This document shows, piece by piece, positions 11,820-24,202 of a stretch of DNA of 64,000 bases. Position 1 is the first letter of the stretch, and each line of letters starts with the position of its first letter. The notes below the pieces were generated by a model, which did no database searches, was not told where the DNA came from, and was given only the letters and a program-made list of their open reading frames with translations. The stretch is taken from assembly GCA_015680685.1 (NCBI GenBank), contig MNCI01026620.1, positions 147,675-211,674 of the forward strand, read 5' to 3'. Origin of the DNA: Gnetum montanum. Its lineage: Eukaryota > Streptophyta > Gnetopsida > Gnetales > Gnetaceae. The position numbers and the translations under genes were made by a program.

Positions 11820-12039
11820 ACATTGACATCAGGCCACATTTGGCAGCTTGAGAGAAAAGAGAAGAGAGAAGAGAAGAGAAGAAGAGAGAAGAAGTATTGT
11901 TGCTGCCAACACCCAGATTGTGCCTTTCGTTGTCCATTTGTAAGTGCATCATCAATCTTGCTCCTTGCATGGCTGCTTCCAGCGTTGCTCCATTCCAAGT
12001 GCTCTCTCCAGATCTAGTCCATTATTGCATGATCACCAT
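11820..12039 (-). pseudogene. Small conserved 3' ORF of element A
   Basis: On the minus strand an ATG at 12037-12039 directly follows TGTGTTGTGTGTGTAG, which looks like a 3' splice site. One stop follows after five codons, then the frame stays open through TRSGESTWNGA, RHNLGVGSNN and a Ser/Leu/Phe-rich hydrophobic stretch to a stop near 11820. Elements D (44815 onward) and C (25202-25399) carry the same ORF at the same place, with RHNLGIGRN in D. Function unknown. The hydrophobic segment could be a membrane anchor or a signal. Confidence 0.5.
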
Positions 12040-12059
12040 CTACACACACAACACAGTAT

Positions 12060-13670
12060 AATATTAGCAAGGGTAAATGAATTTCAATGTGGGTAATACC
12101 TTACTTCGGTGTAAGTCCATTGGCTGGGTTGTGGTATGGTTGATTACGGATCTGGGAATATAGAAATGATGACTACCAAAGGTGTAGGGGTTAGGAAGAA
12201 AATCTAAATTTTGGGGCTAGGAGAAAATTGAAAAAATTTAGGGCTAGGAGAAAATCAAAAAAATCAGGCCCCGTACCGCCATGACTAATCGCAAACCTCC
12301 GGTAGCATTAGAATGGAGAAAGGAAGGACTAAGAAAGAGAGATAAAAAGGGACAACTAAAACATTGATTAAGTGGATATCAAGATGGAACTGAACAAAAT
12401 AAAATAAATTGCAAAATGTTAAGAAAAAGAATTTAACTAAGGCACCAAATAGGAATGTTAGTGGGTCCTCCCCAAAGCAGGCTCATGCCCTAAATGCCCT
12501 AACAAACCCACATTCAAAGAGTCCGTAGGCTTTGGGAATGTCCATTGGAACAAGAGTTAAAGCCTTAACCATGAGAATTTACCAAAGAGAAAACAATGCA
12601 TCTAACAAAATATACACTAATGATACAATTGACAATGAGGTAAACAATGGAGAGAAGGGTAGAGAGAAGAGGATGGAATGGAATCCCAAGAACAAGGTGG
12701 TGTACAACCCCTTGTGTGTTTTATGATTAATGTGACTTGGCAAATCTCATTCCAACTCCTACCTCAAACCAACCACATCCAATGACTTCACATCAATACA
12801 CCTGGCCAAACCATCCACTGGAGTAACAAGAATGCATCTCCAAAAGCTACCACCATTCCGACGAAACAAAGGAAAGAACGGGAAGCGAGAAGGGCTTTAG
12901 TTAGAGGGAATACTTTTGGTTCCATAACTAGTGCTTTTAGCCCAAAGTTATTTCATCTAAGGGGTGTGCTTTGAATCCTCACTTTGGTTTTTTTTTGGTG
13001 TTTTGTATATTTGTGTGTGAGAACCACACCATGCAAAGACTTCTTATTTCTATTGTCTCAGCTTTCAAGAATTGGGTAACATCGGAACAATAAGAAAACT
13101 CAAGAAGAAAACATACAAGCACCCAAGAGAATGGCCAACACAAATGCATCAAGTTCCCTTGAAGTCACACCCTTTTCAAACCTTGAGTCCTTCCTTAGTT
13201 TGAGAAGTACCCAGTCATCGGTCATTAGAGTTCTTATTAGCAAGGGAACTGTACATTTCCAAGCCAAGAGGAACCATAGACTTTGGTGGATGGATGGATG
13301 AAGTGGACTCATTGCCTAGCATATCAAAAGAATATACCTTAGTGTCAACATCGTAACTTAAAGGTAAAAACCAAACATTAGCAATCAATGAAAAATAGTT
13401 CATACCATCGTTCCGAACACTTATTGGGTGATGAACTTACATGGTGGATAGCGCACACACACACACAAAAAGGAAAAACACAATGATGTTGTAAAATAAA
13501 AACAAGAAAGGTTAAAGAAATTTGTAAAACAAAAATAGAAAAATTTAAAGAAATTTGTAAAACAAAAACATGTAAAACAAAAATATGTAAAACAAAAACG
13601 TGTAAAACAAAAATGTGTAAAACAAAAACTTAAAAAGAACTGAGGGCCCCATATGGTTAGCATAGGTGGC
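12060..13670 (-). other. Noncoding 3' leader of element A
   Basis: No conserved ORF. It includes a second PPT-like motif (12279-12288), a short CA microsatellite near 13449-13467 and a 15-bp minisatellite (13540-13630). Its counterparts are 25620-26920 in C and 43280-44600 in D. Confidence 0.6.
13540..13630. repeat. 15-bp minisatellite, unit TGTAAAACAAAAAYR
   Basis: Five to six near-perfect tandem units. C and D have only one or two units at the same place, so the array expanded in A. Confidence 0.75.
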
Positions 13671-13799
13671 CATCTCCCCCATGACTAAATTGTAAGGGAG
13701 AGATTTGAAATAATGAGTGCCTGTTTAAATTTCGTAACAGTGCCCAACTTCTCCCTGTTGATGTTCTTAAGTTGAGGGGTGAAATTTGGCGACGCTCAC

Positions 13800-14568
13800 G
13801 TTCCAATGTGTCTATGCCTCTATTGTTGGCATGAGTTGTCTCCTCAGTTCATTCCATGCATATGTGTTTGCTCCTTTGAGTAGCTATCAACCACGGGGTG
13901 TCTACTACTGGTTGTGTGGTTGCTACATACAAGCACCTTTGTGTCTCACTCTCATGGGCACACCTCTCACATGGAGACATTTCCTCCATGTCATCACACA
14001 ATGAATCACTGTATGCGATGCATGGAATCTTCTTCTTCTCGATCTTTCCGTAAATGTTCATCTTAGAAATTTGCAAGGAAAGATCACAAATCCCTAGGTA
14101 CGCATCTACGGTACTTAGCCATGGCCTTCCCATTATAATGGGAAAGCCCACTTTGTTGTTAACTTCAATCACCAGGAAATTGGCTGGGTATGACCACCCA
14201 CACACAGTGGTGATAATGTCCTCCACCAATCCTAAGGGAATGATGATGGATTGGTCAGCCAGATCCAGTTGGATGTTGCTCTTCTTAAGTTGGGAAAGGT
14301 TCTAGGCTTGATACATCTTTTTTTATATTAGGTTGACTCTGGAACCTGAGTCAAGAAGAGCTCGATGTGGTGCATTTTTGGCGATTTGTAAATGCATTAA
14401 GGGGATCCCAGGGTCAGATAGTTTCCTGGGAAGGTGGCCCACCTTTTTCCAGTCAGTTACGATATGTGTTAACATAACCGTTTGTGTACTTAGTTGTTGG
14501 ACTAAAGGGTTCTCTGAAGGGTTAGTTGTTAGAGGTCTATACATGTACTCAACCGCTTGTTGTTGCAA
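13800..14568 (-). pseudogene. Aspartic protease domain of element A
   Basis: Retroviral-type aspartic protease that cleaves Gag/Pol polyproteins. The minus-strand frame gives ALLDSGSRVNLI (active-site Asp-Ser-Gly), then, after one stop, IITTVCGWSYPANFLVIEV and GFPIIMGRPWL (flap and C-terminal Ile-Met-Gly-Arg segment), then GICDLSLQISK. Element C has the same domain but with DLG instead of DSG. Just past it (near 13790) the frame jumps to a tail, FQISPLQFSHGGDG, that in element D lies after integrase. This marks an internal deletion of RT, RNase H and integrase. Confidence 0.75.
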
Positions 14569-14599
14569 GAGTTTGTCTGGGCTCCTAGTTCTGAAGAAG

Positions 14600-16992
14600 G
14601 GTCTCTTCTTTGTACAGTTGTCAAAACCAGCACCTGGTTGGATATTTACATGCTGAATATTTACAACTCTCGCAGCATTACGTTGCTGTGGTTATGTAGG
14701 TAATTCCCCCTGCATTGTTGGAACAAGTTGTATGGGAACTACAGGGGAAGAGGTGTAGGTGGAGTTAGAGGATGGGATGATCATGAGATATCTCCTGAAG
14801 GAGAAGGAGTCCTCCTGAAGTACTCCCAAACTTGGTAGTGATGTTGGGGAGTAGTGTGACCCGTAGAGTCACCTAGAGAAACCGACGGCTTCACATAATA
14901 TCCATAAGGATCGGGTTGCCGGTAAGGGTACTGTTGTGTTGGCGATGGCATCACCCATGACTATGGGTATTGCCACTGCTGATGTTGTCCAATAGGCTGC
15001 GATGGCGTTCCACTTGGATAATACGTTAGTGGTTGGTGGAACTGCCTTGGGTTACCTTGTGGATAAGGTAACCTACGGGGTGTTTGCCATTGCTTGAGTC
15101 TTGGATTTAGCACATACACCCTAGACTCCTGTAGATGTGAGATAATTGGGCAACATCCCTTAGGATGGTCATAGTAGTAGACCTCACATCCACTATCATT
15201 TTCTACGTCAGAGTCCATAGCCTCATCAGAGATAGGAATTTTTCCCTTCCTCTTGTTATGTGCAGGGCTTGAATTTCTCTACTTTGTTTTACCTTTGTCA
15301 CTACTTTGTTCCTCCTTAGACTCTTCTACAATTTTCAAGACTATTTCAATTCTCGATCTAAGGAATCCCACATTTGTTCTACCTTGGCCAATACTTTAGT
15401 TATTAATTTCTGGATTGGCAAGATTTTCTGGTTCACCAACTCTTCAAGTGGTGACTCATCCTCCTCATCACAGAATTTCACTCCATTCTTGCAAAGGGAG
15501 GGGTCGTGGTTGTATTCTTCCGTACTTTCCCTCTTACGTACTTCACCCTCTTCTTGTGCTACTTGTTCCAAGAAGCATTGTACTTCTTGGGCTCTAAGTT
15601 GTGATAGCCTCCCTTGGGCATAAGTCCTAAGGGTTCATCTCGTTTCATGCCTTAGCCCATCCAAGATGTGGCGAAGTTGATCCCACTACGCGTACCCATG
15701 GCCCAGGCAACGATGTAGCAATGTATAGTAGCGGGCCATGGTAGCATCCAAGGGTTCATAAGCACCTTGTTTCCATCCTTGGATCTGCTTACACAAATTG
15801 GACACTCTGGAGTACGTTTGATATTTAGTGTTGAAGAGTTCAAGCATCGTACTCCACCTCCTGATGGTTTCCGGTTCTAAGGACCAGTAACAACTCTCTA
15901 CTTCTTTGATGAGTGTCCTTGGGAACAACTTAAGCTTTTGCCACTCATTGTCTATATTCTGCAAGGCATAGGCATTGTGGAATTCCTATAAATGATACTG
16001 TAGATCAGCATTGTATCCCCCTTCAAAACATGGGATATTATTTATGTCCAAACGCTTGATCTGACTATCCTTTAAGTGCCTTGTTGGAATCCTAATAGCC
16101 TTTGTGATGTCAAGCATACTTCGGGTTGTGAGTAGGGGTTCGTCATGAGCATCTCTTTCATGATGTCTATGATGTCGGCATGGTTCCCTACTCTCCCTAC
16201 ATCCTTACCCTCATCCTATCTCTTGACCTTCCTATCGAGGTCTCTCATCTTCTTTACCTTTACCCTCACCGTTCTGTCTGTGATGGCTGCACCCAATGTG
16301 GAAGGAAAGGGTGAGTGGTGAGATGAAGGAGAAGAAGAAGGGAAGCCATTACCATGGCGATCTTTCTTACCTTCTCTTTGGCTACTTCGACCTCGATCGT
16401 TATAACGATCTAAGTGCCCATCCTTAGTGTGAGTTGTTGTTCCTTTCGTGAACAGTTGGCATTCACAGGGATTAGAAACCATAATATGTATAGTTGATCG
16501 AAGGCTCTGATGCCTAACCTCCTCACCATCATGAGGATGGGGAACATCCATTGCAAAGGAACCTATTATAAGGGGTTTCTCATCTCCTATTCCACTAAGG
16601 ACATGCGGGACCTTGCCCTTCAATAGTGTATGTTGACTCTCCTACCTTAATTCCCTCTTACGTTGCACATCTATGGGATAATAATCCCTCATATCAAAGT
16701 CCTCAGCAACGTATTTAGCAAATAAGTCTTGCATGCCAATTTGTGCCAAGGCATAGAAGAGCATGTTCGGGATAGTTCGATCTGGTGGTAAAACTATGTT
16801 ACCAAACAAATCTCTCCAGCACAATTGTTCGTCCTGATGGAGGATAAAAGTGTAATCAGGAATATACTCATCAGGATGAGTATATGTTATCTTGTACTAT
16901 TTAGGACTTGGCTGATCATAGCTATGTGTTGTATGTTGCCAACTATCTCTAGTGTTAGTCCTACGTGAATTAGATTTGTGAGAAGAAGTCAT
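14600..16992 (-). pseudogene. gag of element A
   Basis: The ATG at 16990-16992 begins MTSSHKSNSRR. In order: MLFYALAQIGMQDLFAKYV with DYYPIDVQRKRE (16750-16650); an Arg/Ser-rich region (16620-16216); a core with WQKLKLFPRTLI and RRWSTMLELFNTKYQTYSRV (15964-15690), the Retrotrans_gag signature; a coiled-coil-like stretch (15571-15341); and a zinc-knuckle relic CEVYYYDHPKGCC (15150-15188) in which the second Cys is Tyr. A Pro/Tyr/Gln-rich tail ends near 14600. Several stops and frameshifts are present. Gag forms the particle that packages element RNA. The start is upstream of the conserved region and close behind the PBS, as expected. Confidence 0.75.
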
Positions 16993-17118
16993 TTTTTATT
17001 AGTGTGCTATTTCACCGTTATATAAGTTCTTATTTAAGTAATTAACCTGAAGGTTCATTAAGGCTCACAACGATGTGAATGATTTCCTTATGTTCTATTT
17101 GGCGTACAAACACTTAAT

Positions 17119-17136
17119 CCATGGCAATGGCGCCAA
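17119..17136 (-). promoter_or_regulatory. Primer-binding site of element A (tRNA-Asp type)
   Basis: Minus strand TTGGCGCCATTGCCATGG, directly next to the 5' LTR. From knowledge of plant tRNA-Asp(GUC), whose 3' end is GGCAACGGCGCCA, the match is 12 of 13. Confidence 0.8.
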
Positions 17137-17982
17137 TGATGAGTGGCGGGTATCCCTACACTCAACCATATGAATATGAGTGTCGCAGGCATGATCCGGT
17201 CGAACTCCACAGACTAAATGCCTACACGCCACTTGGAACACTTGGGGTTAATTAATCGTTGTCTTCCAAGACTTACTTGGATGTGTCACGGTGTATGGTT
17301 AAGAAAGTCTGAGGTATATGATTTTTTTGGTATTTTCTTTTTATGTCTTCTACACTATGAGGAAAGGGTTGAGAAACTAATTCTAACTCTAACTAATGCA
17401 CTAAGTCCCAAGCATCAGCATCCATTCTCACTTACCGTACACACCCTGAACTATGCAACTGTGGCTACCAAATGCTAATCATTACTAGGATCACCACACG
17501 TAATGCACGTGCTCAAAGTGGTCGTACTGAGACACTTAACTAACCTAAGTGTGATCAGCATCCGTTCCTTGGCTAACCGTACACATCCTTGAATGCTCGT
17601 AACTGATTCCTTGACTAACCGTACACATTCGTAAATGCTCGTAATCAAGTCATACTCATACTGCGCTATTGCAGGTAATAAATAATAGGTAAGAAATAAC
17701 ATGTAATAAACCTATTCCATGTATTGCAAGGTTTATCCACAAAGCTCTTCTTTATTGCCATACAAAAATTACGTTCAGGTACAAAGCTACTTGAATAAAG
17801 ATCCGTTCACTTGGGGACTCCTACTGTGGGCACATGGAAAATAATCTATCTCTGGGGTGATCAATCCACCAAAGCTTTGCTACTTTAAGCCTAGGATGAT
17901 GAATAATATGAGTGCTACCTCTTATTTATAGATATGGCGGTGAACTGCGATATCGTGACTCATGCGATATTGCATCCCATCA
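17137..17982 (-). repeat. 5' LTR of element A
   Basis: TGATGAGTGGCGGG to CCCATCA, 846 bp. It is shorter than its partner, mainly because the U3 palindrome array (17945-17980) is reduced to two GCGATAT units and one U5 segment near 17600 is deleted. Confidence 0.9.
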
Positions 17983-18838
17983 ATAGTTATGTTGAGTTTT
18001 GTGATAATTTTTCCTTGCCTAAGAAGGTCATACTTGTACAAAATAATGTTGGACCATTAAGGGTGTAACTAAAAATATTTTATCACTTTGTGTATTAGTG
18101 TCACACTTTTCCCATAAGAGATTATGCCATGGTTTGCATATGTGTTTAATTTCTACCTTACACTTGTCTTGCAAGGGATTACAACAAGTTTTAATTATTT
18201 TTGAATTATTTATATTTATAAAATACATAAAAATTATAAAAATATCATTTCCCTATCATGGCAACATAGGTTTCCTCATTTATATCATATATACTATAGG
18301 ATTCTTATTTATTGAATGCAATGATATATGTAAGTAAACTTTGTAATTCACATTTCTATCATCTTCAATGTTTAAGATTGATTCACTATGAATACCATTA
18401 ATAGACCTCTTATGATCTCAATTAGGGGAGACCCTATCATTGACATCATTATTGAGGAATGCATCTATGAATTTTTTGTTTTGTTTTTACATTTACAATT
18501 TATCTTTTCTTAGTTCTTGATTTAGTAGAAAATAAAGAACTAAAGCAATCATGGTTCAATTGAATAAGAAAAATAAATTGTAGGAAAAGCCTTAATCGAT
18601 TCAAATTACTTTAAAAAAATGATGAATAAAGCAATGCCTCCTATTGTGATGAAATTTCATCAAGAAAAACTAGGATCATGAGGTGATGTACATGGATGAT
18701 TTTGCAAAGAATCTAGAAAAGCTACACGTATTACTTGAGAAGGATTTGTTCAATGAAGGATTTATTGAGAATTTGTGGATTACAAATTCATGTTGCCTCA
18801 ACAATTAAAGTATGTTGCTCATAAAAAGTGATGAGCGA
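17983..18838 (+). mobile_element. Duplicated block, copy 2, right part
   Basis: Continuation of copy 2 after element A; it matches 2005-2815 and extends past the point where copy 1 is cut by the gap. AT-rich, no coding potential. It ends AAAAG before the left LTR of element F. Confidence 0.65.
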
Positions 18839-19817
18839 TGAGGTACCCCCTACGCCCAACCATACGAATCACAAGTGTTCATGCATGATCCAGTCAAATT
18901 CCATGGATGGGACTAGTTGTGGCATCTAGATCATTATGCCTTGATTGTAGTTTGTTATCTTCCCACTTGGACTAGTGGTAGCTTTATCATGTATGATTTA
19001 GTCCAAAGTGAGACATATGATAATTGATGTTGTTGTGGCCTTGTGCTACTCCTAACTATAATAAAGAAATCAATTATTTAAACTAATTAATAATGCAAAG
19101 TAAAGTCTAAACTAGTCTATGGGTAATGAGTGTCCATTCGCAGCTTGCCATACATGTCCTAAACGCACATATCCACTATTAGGATTAGCAAGTGCTATGC
19201 TACTGGGCAAACCAAGCAATAACGCTGCTAGGATTACCAAGTCAATACATGTTTACACTTGAAACTGGTTGTGTTCATTTTGCCAATTCATTAATATGCA
19301 TGGAAACATAAATATTAACTAAGTACATAGAATATAAATTGCATTAAAAGTAAATTTCATCTAAGTCAAAGTGCTGCAATGAATAAGAATCAATCTTGAT
19401 CTTATTGCTATTCATGGAATGTGTCCAGGTACATTGCCACTCATATAAGACATCGTACAATTGGCTTAAATCTATACTGTGGGCACTCACTAACTATTCT
19501 CTAAGACTATGGAATAAAACTGCAAGAGTTCAACTTCTCTATTAACTAAAGAATGCCATAAACATAGCTGTGAGTGTGTATTTATAGATTTTATTGCTAG
19601 GTTGCGTCGATGAGGCCTTGTCAACACATCATTTCATGTGTTGACAAGGCCTTGTAAATGCAACTTTTATGTTGATGAGGCCTCATTAACAAGGCCTAGT
19701 CAATAGGGCCCAATTGACAAGGCCTAGTTAACAAGGCCAAGATATCAAGGCTAGGATATCAAGGTCAACCAAAAAGTTACCTTTTGTCTAATATCCCAAC
19801 CAACCAATGATTCATCA
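18839..19817 (-). repeat. 3' LTR of element F
   Basis: TGATGAGCGATGAGG to TTCATCA, 979 bp, followed by the minus-strand PPT relic TACCCCCAAGACTAAATAAA. U3 (19605-19790) carries many GACAAGGCCT/GAGGCCTCG repeats plus GATATCAAGGC units. Confidence 0.85.
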
Positions 19818-21109
19818 TACCCCCAAGACTAAATAAAAACTCATCCTCAAGTTAATAAGATAGGACTGAGCTTTCTTTACAAAAAATTAGGAATGATGGG
19901 ATTATTGACTAACATTAACTACTGATTGACTCTGTGTGCCGCATTACAAAATTTTATTTGAGTGGATGCATACAAAATGACAGAGTGACAAAAATACTGG
20001 ACAGACTTCGAAGATTACAAAATTTGCAGAGGTCTTCAAGAATTCGCTAAAGATGATTCTTCTTGTTTCGACTAGTGATGGTAGACTTCCAACCTAGATT
20101 GTTATGTCAATGCTTCTCTAGTTATGTGGAACATTCTTAAAGGATGGACTGAAATTTCTTCTTATCATCCCATAGATCTAGTAAGCATGTGATGCTTAAC
20201 CTGCTATCTTGTATGTGCTACGATTTGTCCATGGGCATATCCTCTATTATTCCTCTCTTGGCTTCATTTCCATGCTTGGTAAAAAACCTTCTTCCTTAGG
20301 CATTTCTTTTAGCATCACCTGTAGTCACCAAAGGATCAACATTAGTTTTGATAAAATTTCCTTAATAATTAACCCTTTTTAGGTCCCTTTGTTTTCATTT
20401 AAGCACAAGGTGATGACATCATACCGTGCCCAAGGTTATGAGGTAACTAAAATCATCAAGCTGTTCACATTATTTTGATCAATTATTATTAGTTACCATG
20501 ATGTTTGAAATTAGGATGCTAGAAAAATTTAAAAGTGGACATCCCTAGCCCCCATGACTAATAAGCATAACTCTGGAAGCACGCCAGTTTTCAAATAATT
20601 GAAACCAAAGCTTTGATTCAAAAGATGGCCAAGAAATATTGAACTTGAAGGATATGTTAACAAAAAATGGTAGGAAAAAGTCCAAAATTAACTGAAAGTG
20701 ATGAGACATAGTTCCAAATTTATGCATAAATTCAAAGAAACTATCATTGAAGTTCTAGAATATGTGAAGGTTCGTTCAAAGCCATGACCAAGAAAAGTTC
20801 AAACTATCATTGATGTTCTAGAAGATGTGAAGGATGAAAGGTGTGAGATGGTGATCCTTTAGAAGATGTCGTGCTGCGATGATATTTAGGAAAGTGGTAG
20901 TAGTGATTATAAGTAGAGGACATAGAACTAGATGGAGAAATAGGTTGTTGAACATAATATCTGTATGGTTTTAGTAGGTAGTAAGGGTAGGGTTGGCTTG
21001 GTGATGGCTTCCCCTATGACTATGGGGTTTTCCACTATGGTTGATGATGGTGTTGAGGCTAGTAATAAGTCCCCTTAGGATAGTACAATTGGTTGTAGGA
21101 ATATTTATG

Positions 21110-23296
21110 ATTACCTTCTAAGAAAGGTAATTTTCTAGGAATTTTCTTTTGTACAAACTTGGGATTCAATGTAAAAGCCCAATACTCATGTAGATGTAAC
21201 ATGATTGGGCAATAGCCCTTTGGATGATCATATAGGCAAATGTCACATCCATCATCTTCTTCTATGGGTATGTCTATAGCCTCTTCTTCTACAATAATTT
21301 TCCCTATTTACCAATAAGTGTTCATAGCTATTTCTTTGTTCTTCTTCCTCCATTTATTATGATCACCTAATTCATTTTTTGTTACATTCTTCTCTAAATT
21401 TTCTACAAAAGTTGTAGCTTTTTCATTTATCCACTCTGACATCCTATTGAGCCTTACCTAGAGTTCATCAAGAGATTATTGTAGTGGCAAGGTAATAAGC
21501 CACGATATCGTGTCAGCCCCTATAATATCGCGTACACGATATCACGGCCCGTTGTCATGTCTATAAATAAGAGGCAACTTTCCCTTGTTCATACATCTAG
21601 AGTTTGCCCTTAGCCAAACTATAGCAGTTTTACCATTTTGGAGTTAGAATAATTCCCATATGCCCGTAGTAGGAGTCTCAAAGTGAACGAATCATTATTC
21701 GAGCAAATTGTACTTGAGCACACATTTTTGTATAGCAATAAAGACAAACTTTCTGATAAACCTTGCAGCATATGGACTAAGCTAAATAGGATTTAATTAT
21801 TGTTAAATGTTTAAATGCTTTCCTAGATAATTAATCTTTCTCAACCCTTGACTCTCCTAGTTAAGTGCATTTATTATGACCACTTTGAGCACATGTGTAT
21901 CGCTTGGTAACCCAGTAACGAGTAGCGTTTGGTAATCCCAGTAGTGTTGCACTAGTTCAGGGTGTGAACAACAAGTGGGAACGGATATTGATGTTAGGAT
22001 ACTTAGAACTTAGTTAGTGAATAGTTAATGAAAGTTAGTCATTTAGTTCTCTTCATCCTTCCCTATTAGCATAGGCATTAAAAAGACAAAAGATATAAAA
22101 ATCACATACCTCAAACTTACTTAACCATACAACCATGACAATACAAGTAAGTTTGGGAGGATAACGATTGATTAACCTTAAGTGTTCCATTAGGGCACAT
22201 AAGCACTTAGTCTTTGGAGTTTGACCGGATCACGTGGGAGATGCTCGTATTCATATGGTTGAGTGTAGGGGTACCTTGCCACTCATCACAAGGTTTGTTG
22301 TGAAATCACCTCATCGAGAACTACCTCTTTTTCCTTTTCATAGATATGGACCTTCTTCATTTTAAGGGTTGGGCCCCACTGATATTTCTCAACATTCTCC
22401 CATTTATATAACTCTCCTTCTTCTTTTATGACACACTCGAATAGTTCTCAAATCTAATGGATTTGTAGCTCATATAATTGACCTGAAGCATACATCCTAA
22501 GGGTCTCCCTCATTTCATGACAAAGCCCATATATGATGTGGAAAAGTTGCTCTTCTTGAGAAAAACCATGGCCTAGACATTTATTCAATAGAGAATAGTA
22601 TCTATCTAGGGCCATATCCAAGGGCTCATATTGTTCTTGTTTCCATCCTTGGATTCATTTCCTCAGGTTGGACACCCTCGTATATGTTTGGTATTTCTCA
22701 TTGAAGAGTTCCAGCATTGTGGACCATTGATGGATTGAATTTTATTTCAATGATCTATACTGCATTTCAATTTTATCTATTAGTGTTCTAGGAAAGAGCT
22801 TAAGCTCTTACCACCCACTTTCAATGTTCTATAAAACACAGGCATCATGGAAGTTTTGCAAATGATGTTGTGGATTAGAATTATAGCCTTTGGCAAATTT
22901 AAGAATGTCATTCATATCAATCCTTTTAATGCAACTTTCCTTGCAATGCCTATGGGGTATTTTAACTACCTCTGTGATCTGCATCATGCTCTTAGTGACC
23001 AATAAGGATTCATTGTCATTAGACATGTCATGGTGAAAATCTCTATTTCTATTTCTCTAATCATGACGATTTTTTCTATGCCCATTTTGATGTCTATTTT
23101 TATTTCGACCCCACAGTGGATCTCTATCTCTATACCTATGTTCATCTTCATCAAAACTAGACATTGAAGAGGAAGAGGAAGATGAGAAACTAGGACAGTC
23201 ATCATGGATTCTATAGTTTTCCCCATGGTCCCTTGATTTATCTTTTCCAAGTTTTAGGGATGTCCTAGGCCTTGAGGTCTCCTCGACAATGGTGCT
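21110..23296 (-). pseudogene. gag remnant of element F (split by a solo LTR)
   Basis: Same order as in G: an Arg-rich N-terminal region (23250-22984), then CKESCIKRIDMNDILKFAKG and DPQHHLQNFHDA (22940-22829), then degraded sequence, solo LTR H, and finally a zinc-knuckle motif of spacing C-x2-C-x3-H-x4-C (21209-21247). Numerous stops and shifts. F retains gag sequence near 22920-23010 that G has lost. Confidence 0.65.
21493..22288 (+). repeat. Solo LTR H, TSD CAAGG
   Basis: A single plus-strand LTR (796 bp) flanked by CAAGG at 21488-21492 and 22289-22293. The start is TAATAAGCC, a G-to-A decayed TGATGAG; the end is ACTCATCA. U3 has CACGATATCGTG and GCGTACACGATATCACG palindromes, then TCTATAAATAAGAGG as TATA region. 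Element G lacks this insertion at the equivalent site near 5420. Confidence 0.9.
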
Positions 23297-23299
23297 AAT

Positions 23300-24202
23300 G
23301 ATGAGTGACAAGGTACCCCCTACGTCCAACCATACAAATCACAAGCAATCATGCATAATCCAGTCGAATTCCATGAATGGGACTAGTTGTGGCATCTATA
23401 TCGCTATGCCTTGATTGAAATTCATTGTCTTCCCACATAGACTAGTGGTAACTTTATCATGTATGATTTAGTCCAAAGTGAGACATATGATTCTTGATGT
23501 TTTTTTGACCTTATGCTACTCCTAAGAATAATAAAGAAATCAATTATTTAAACTAATTAACAAGAGAAAGTAAAGTCTAAACTAACTTGTAGGCAATGAG
23601 TGTTCGTTCCCAACTTGTCGTACACATCCTAAACCCACGTATCCACTACTAGGATTATCAAGCACTATGCTACTAAGCAAACCAAAAATAAGATTGTTGG
23701 GATTGCTAACTAAATATGTGTGTATGCTCAAAATTGGTCATGCTCATTCCGCCAATTCATTAATATGCATGGAAACATAAATGTTAACTAAGTACATGAA
23801 ATGTAAATTGTATGGAAAGTAAATTTAATCTAAGTTAAAGTGTTGTAATGAATAAGAATCAATCTTGATCTTCTTGTCGTTCATGGCTTGTGTCTAGGTA
23901 CATTACCATTTGAATAAGATATCATACAACTGACTCAAATCCACATTGCAAGCACTCACTGACTATTCTTTAAGACTATGGAATAAAATTAAAAGGGTTG
24001 GCTACTCTATTGATCAAAGAATGCCAATACACAGCACGAGGATGCGTACTTATTGGTGAAAATAGACACTGCATTGATGAGGCCTAGTCGACAAGGCCAA
24101 GATATTGGGGCTAAGATATCAAGGCCAAGATTTTGGGGCCAAGATATCGAAGCCAACATATCAGATCCAACCAAAAATTGACTTTTTGTCAAATATCCTA
24201 GA
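23300..24202 (-). repeat. 5' LTR of element F, truncated
   Basis: Starts TGATGAGTGACAAGG. Its expected end (compare 7340-7368) is missing because element C begins at 24203. U3 has GATATCAAGGCCAAG-type repeats (24085-24165). Confidence 0.8.

Larger units (their letters stand above)
10683..17982 (-). mobile_element. Element A: complete Ty3/gypsy element lacking RT and integrase
   Basis: Two LTRs (10683-11654 and 17137-17982) are flanked by a perfect ATAGT TSD (10678-10682 and 17983-17987). The PBS lies next to the right LTR and the polypurine tract next to the left one, so transcription runs on the minus strand. Inside, in element order, are gag (16992 to about 14600), aspartic protease (14568 to about 13800), a junction near 13790 where RT, RNase H and integrase are missing, the last residues of the pol C terminus, and a 2-kb 3' leader with a small ORF. 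At 7.3 kb it is a pol-deleted relative of C/D. Either it moved with enzymes supplied in trans or it lost pol after insertion. Confidence 0.85.
18839..24202 (-). mobile_element. Element F: gag-only Ty3/gypsy element, sister of G
   Basis: Left LTR 18839-19817, interior 19818-23299, right LTR from 23300, cut at 24202 by element C. The interior parallels G (by eye about 10 percent different, mostly transitions) and again has gag and a 3' leader but no pol. It is interrupted by solo LTR H (21493-22288). The PBS relic (about 23286-23299) reads TTAGCACCATTGTC on the minus strand. Confidence 0.75.

Noticed and set aside
13421-13663. Open minus-strand frame with FCFT repeats
   Set aside because: It is only the complement of the 15-bp minisatellite in the element A leader.
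24198-24202. CTAGA as the TSD of element C
   Set aside because: No partner exists because the 5' LTR side is lost at about 40850, so it cannot be confirmed.
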